DNA from: an uncultured Bacillaceae bacterium | GTDB lineage: Bacteria; Bacillota; Bacilli; Bacillales; Pradoshiaceae | DNA length: 5,706 nucleotides | NCBI GenBank assembly: GCA_904501845.1 | Contig: CAJGCH010000199.1 | Location: 1 to 5,706, forward strand | Direction: 5' to 3' | Shown: in pieces, positions 5,081 to 5,706 of the stretch | Position numbering within the stretch: position 1 is the first letter of the stretch | Layout: the number at the start of each line of letters is the position of its first letter | Program-made: the position numbers and the translations under genes | Notes under the pieces: generated by a model | What the model was told of the DNA's origin: nothing | The model's database searches: none | The model's input: only the letters and a program-made list of their open reading frames with translations

Positions 5081-5706
5081 TTCTTTCCAGCCGCTTTCAT
5101 TCGTTTTTTCCCTTCTCTGCATAAAAGGAGCATTGGACATACCTCACATTTTGGCGATTGAGCCTTACAATGATAGCGTCCAAAGAAAATCATACGGTGA
5201 TGGGTAATGGACCACTCATCTTCAGGAATCCTTCTCATTAAAGTCTTTTCTACTTCCAGAACAGAATCCTTCCATCTGCATATGCCAAGCCGCTTGCTTA
5301 CCCTTTCTACATGCGTATCTACCGCGATTGCTGGCACCCCATAGGCAACCGATACGACGACATTAGCGGTCTTTCTGCCCACGCCTGGAAGCTCTGTCAG
5401 CAAGTCGCGGTCATTCGGCACGATGCCGTTGTATTTTTCAAGAATAATTTGGGATAATTTTTGAATATTTTTGGCTTTATTGCGATATAAGCCAATTGAA
5501 CGGATATCATTTTCGAGTTCACTTAATGGAACGGCAATAAAATCCTCTGGCTTTTTGTACTTTTGGAACAAGTTTTTCGTCACTTTATTGACTAATGCAT
5601 CGGTACATTGTGCAGATAATACTACCGCAACAACCAATTCGAATGGATTCGAATGATTTAGCTCACAATGAGCATCAGGAAATAGCTTTCCCATTTCATC
5701 AAGACA
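5077..5706 (-). CDS. nth: Endonuclease III (DNA glycosylase/AP lyase), 5' end outside window
   Basis: Base-excision repair enzyme that removes oxidised pyrimidines and nicks the abasic site by beta-elimination. The frame is open to the right edge, where CLDE precedes MGKLFPDAHCELNH. B. subtilis Nth has a similar CLDEIGDMYPDAECEL near its N terminus (from memory), so about ten residues are missing and the internal ATG at 5694 is not the start. Numbering from that Met: LSAQCTD at 27-33; helix-hairpin-helix LPGVGRKTANV with the catalytic Lys108; VDTHV with the catalytic Asp126; and a C-terminal [4Fe-4S] ligand set Cys176-X6-Cys183-X2-Cys186-X5-Cys192. All key residues are present. The C terminus (REGKKRMKAAGKK) is basic. 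It is translationally coupled to ypoC, whose ATG overlaps the nth TGA. In B. subtilis dnaD lies upstream, which would be just outside this window. Confidence 0.97.
   Translation of the reverse strand, partial: CLDEMGKLFPDAHCELNHSNPFELVVAVVLSAQCTDALVNKVTKNLFQKYKKPEDFIAVPLSELENDIRSIGLYRNKAKNIQKLSQIILEKYNGIVPNDRDLLTELPGVGRKTANVVVSVAYGVPAIAVDTHVERVSKRLGICRWKDSVLEVEKTLMRRIPEDEWSITHHRMIFFGRYHCKAQSPKCEVCPMLLLCREGKKRMKAAGKK

Noticed and set aside
4789..5161. Plus-strand frames of 83 and 98 codons opposite ypoC
   Set aside because: Antisense shadows of ypoC, Leu/Pro/Cys-rich without a signal for translation.
1..5706. Mobile element, CRISPR, tRNA, riboswitch or defence system
   Set aside because: No terminal repeats, spaced direct repeats, tRNA-like cloverleaf, long structured leader or transposase/defence motifs were seen; the gene order matches conserved Bacillus housekeeping synteny.

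Overview
The window looks like chromosomal housekeeping DNA from an endospore-forming member of the Bacillaceae (Firmicutes). Three things point there. The gene order is the recU-ponA / ypoC-nth neighbourhood known from Bacillus subtilis. The ribosome binding sites are strong and purine-rich (AGGAGGTG, GGAGGG, AAAGGAAGG). There is also a tiny gene that looks like the minor small acid-soluble spore protein SspM, which occurs only in spore formers. I saw no mobile element, CRISPR array, rRNA or tRNA gene, or sign of recent transfer.

Layout from left to right. Bases 1-242 (minus strand) are the 5' part of a YppE-like (DUF1798) gene that runs off the left edge. Bases 297-575 (minus) encode a 92-residue, charged, coiled-coil-like protein just upstream of yppE; it occupies the place of a 'ypp' gene but I cannot name it with confidence. 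After a 185-bp divergent gap, bases 761-868 (plus) encode a 35-residue SspM-like spore protein with an excellent RBS, followed by a clear intrinsic terminator at about 881-917. A gap with a probable promoter follows. Then comes the recU-ponA pair (plus): RecU, a Holliday-junction resolvase, at 1157-1777, and 18 bp later the bifunctional class A penicillin-binding protein PonA at 1796-4495. Two consecutive hairpins (4504-4542 and 4547-4590) separate ponA from the convergent minus-strand pair. That pair is ypoC (4604-5080) and nth (5077-5706, 5' end outside the window), which overlap by an ATGA junction.

Functionally, recU and nth are DNA recombination and repair enzymes, ponA builds and cross-links peptidoglycan, sspM is a forespore product, and yppE, ypoC and the coiled-coil gene have no established function. 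The recU-ponA pairing of DNA resolution with wall synthesis is conserved and already known in Bacillus. The window is largely ordinary. I did not find a convincing undescribed system. The points most worth a second look are the easily missed sspM gene, the uncharacterised coiled-coil ORF, the absence of a yppC-like gene beside recU, an inverted repeat over the likely recU promoter, and the acidic tail of PonA with its unusual hydrophobic end.
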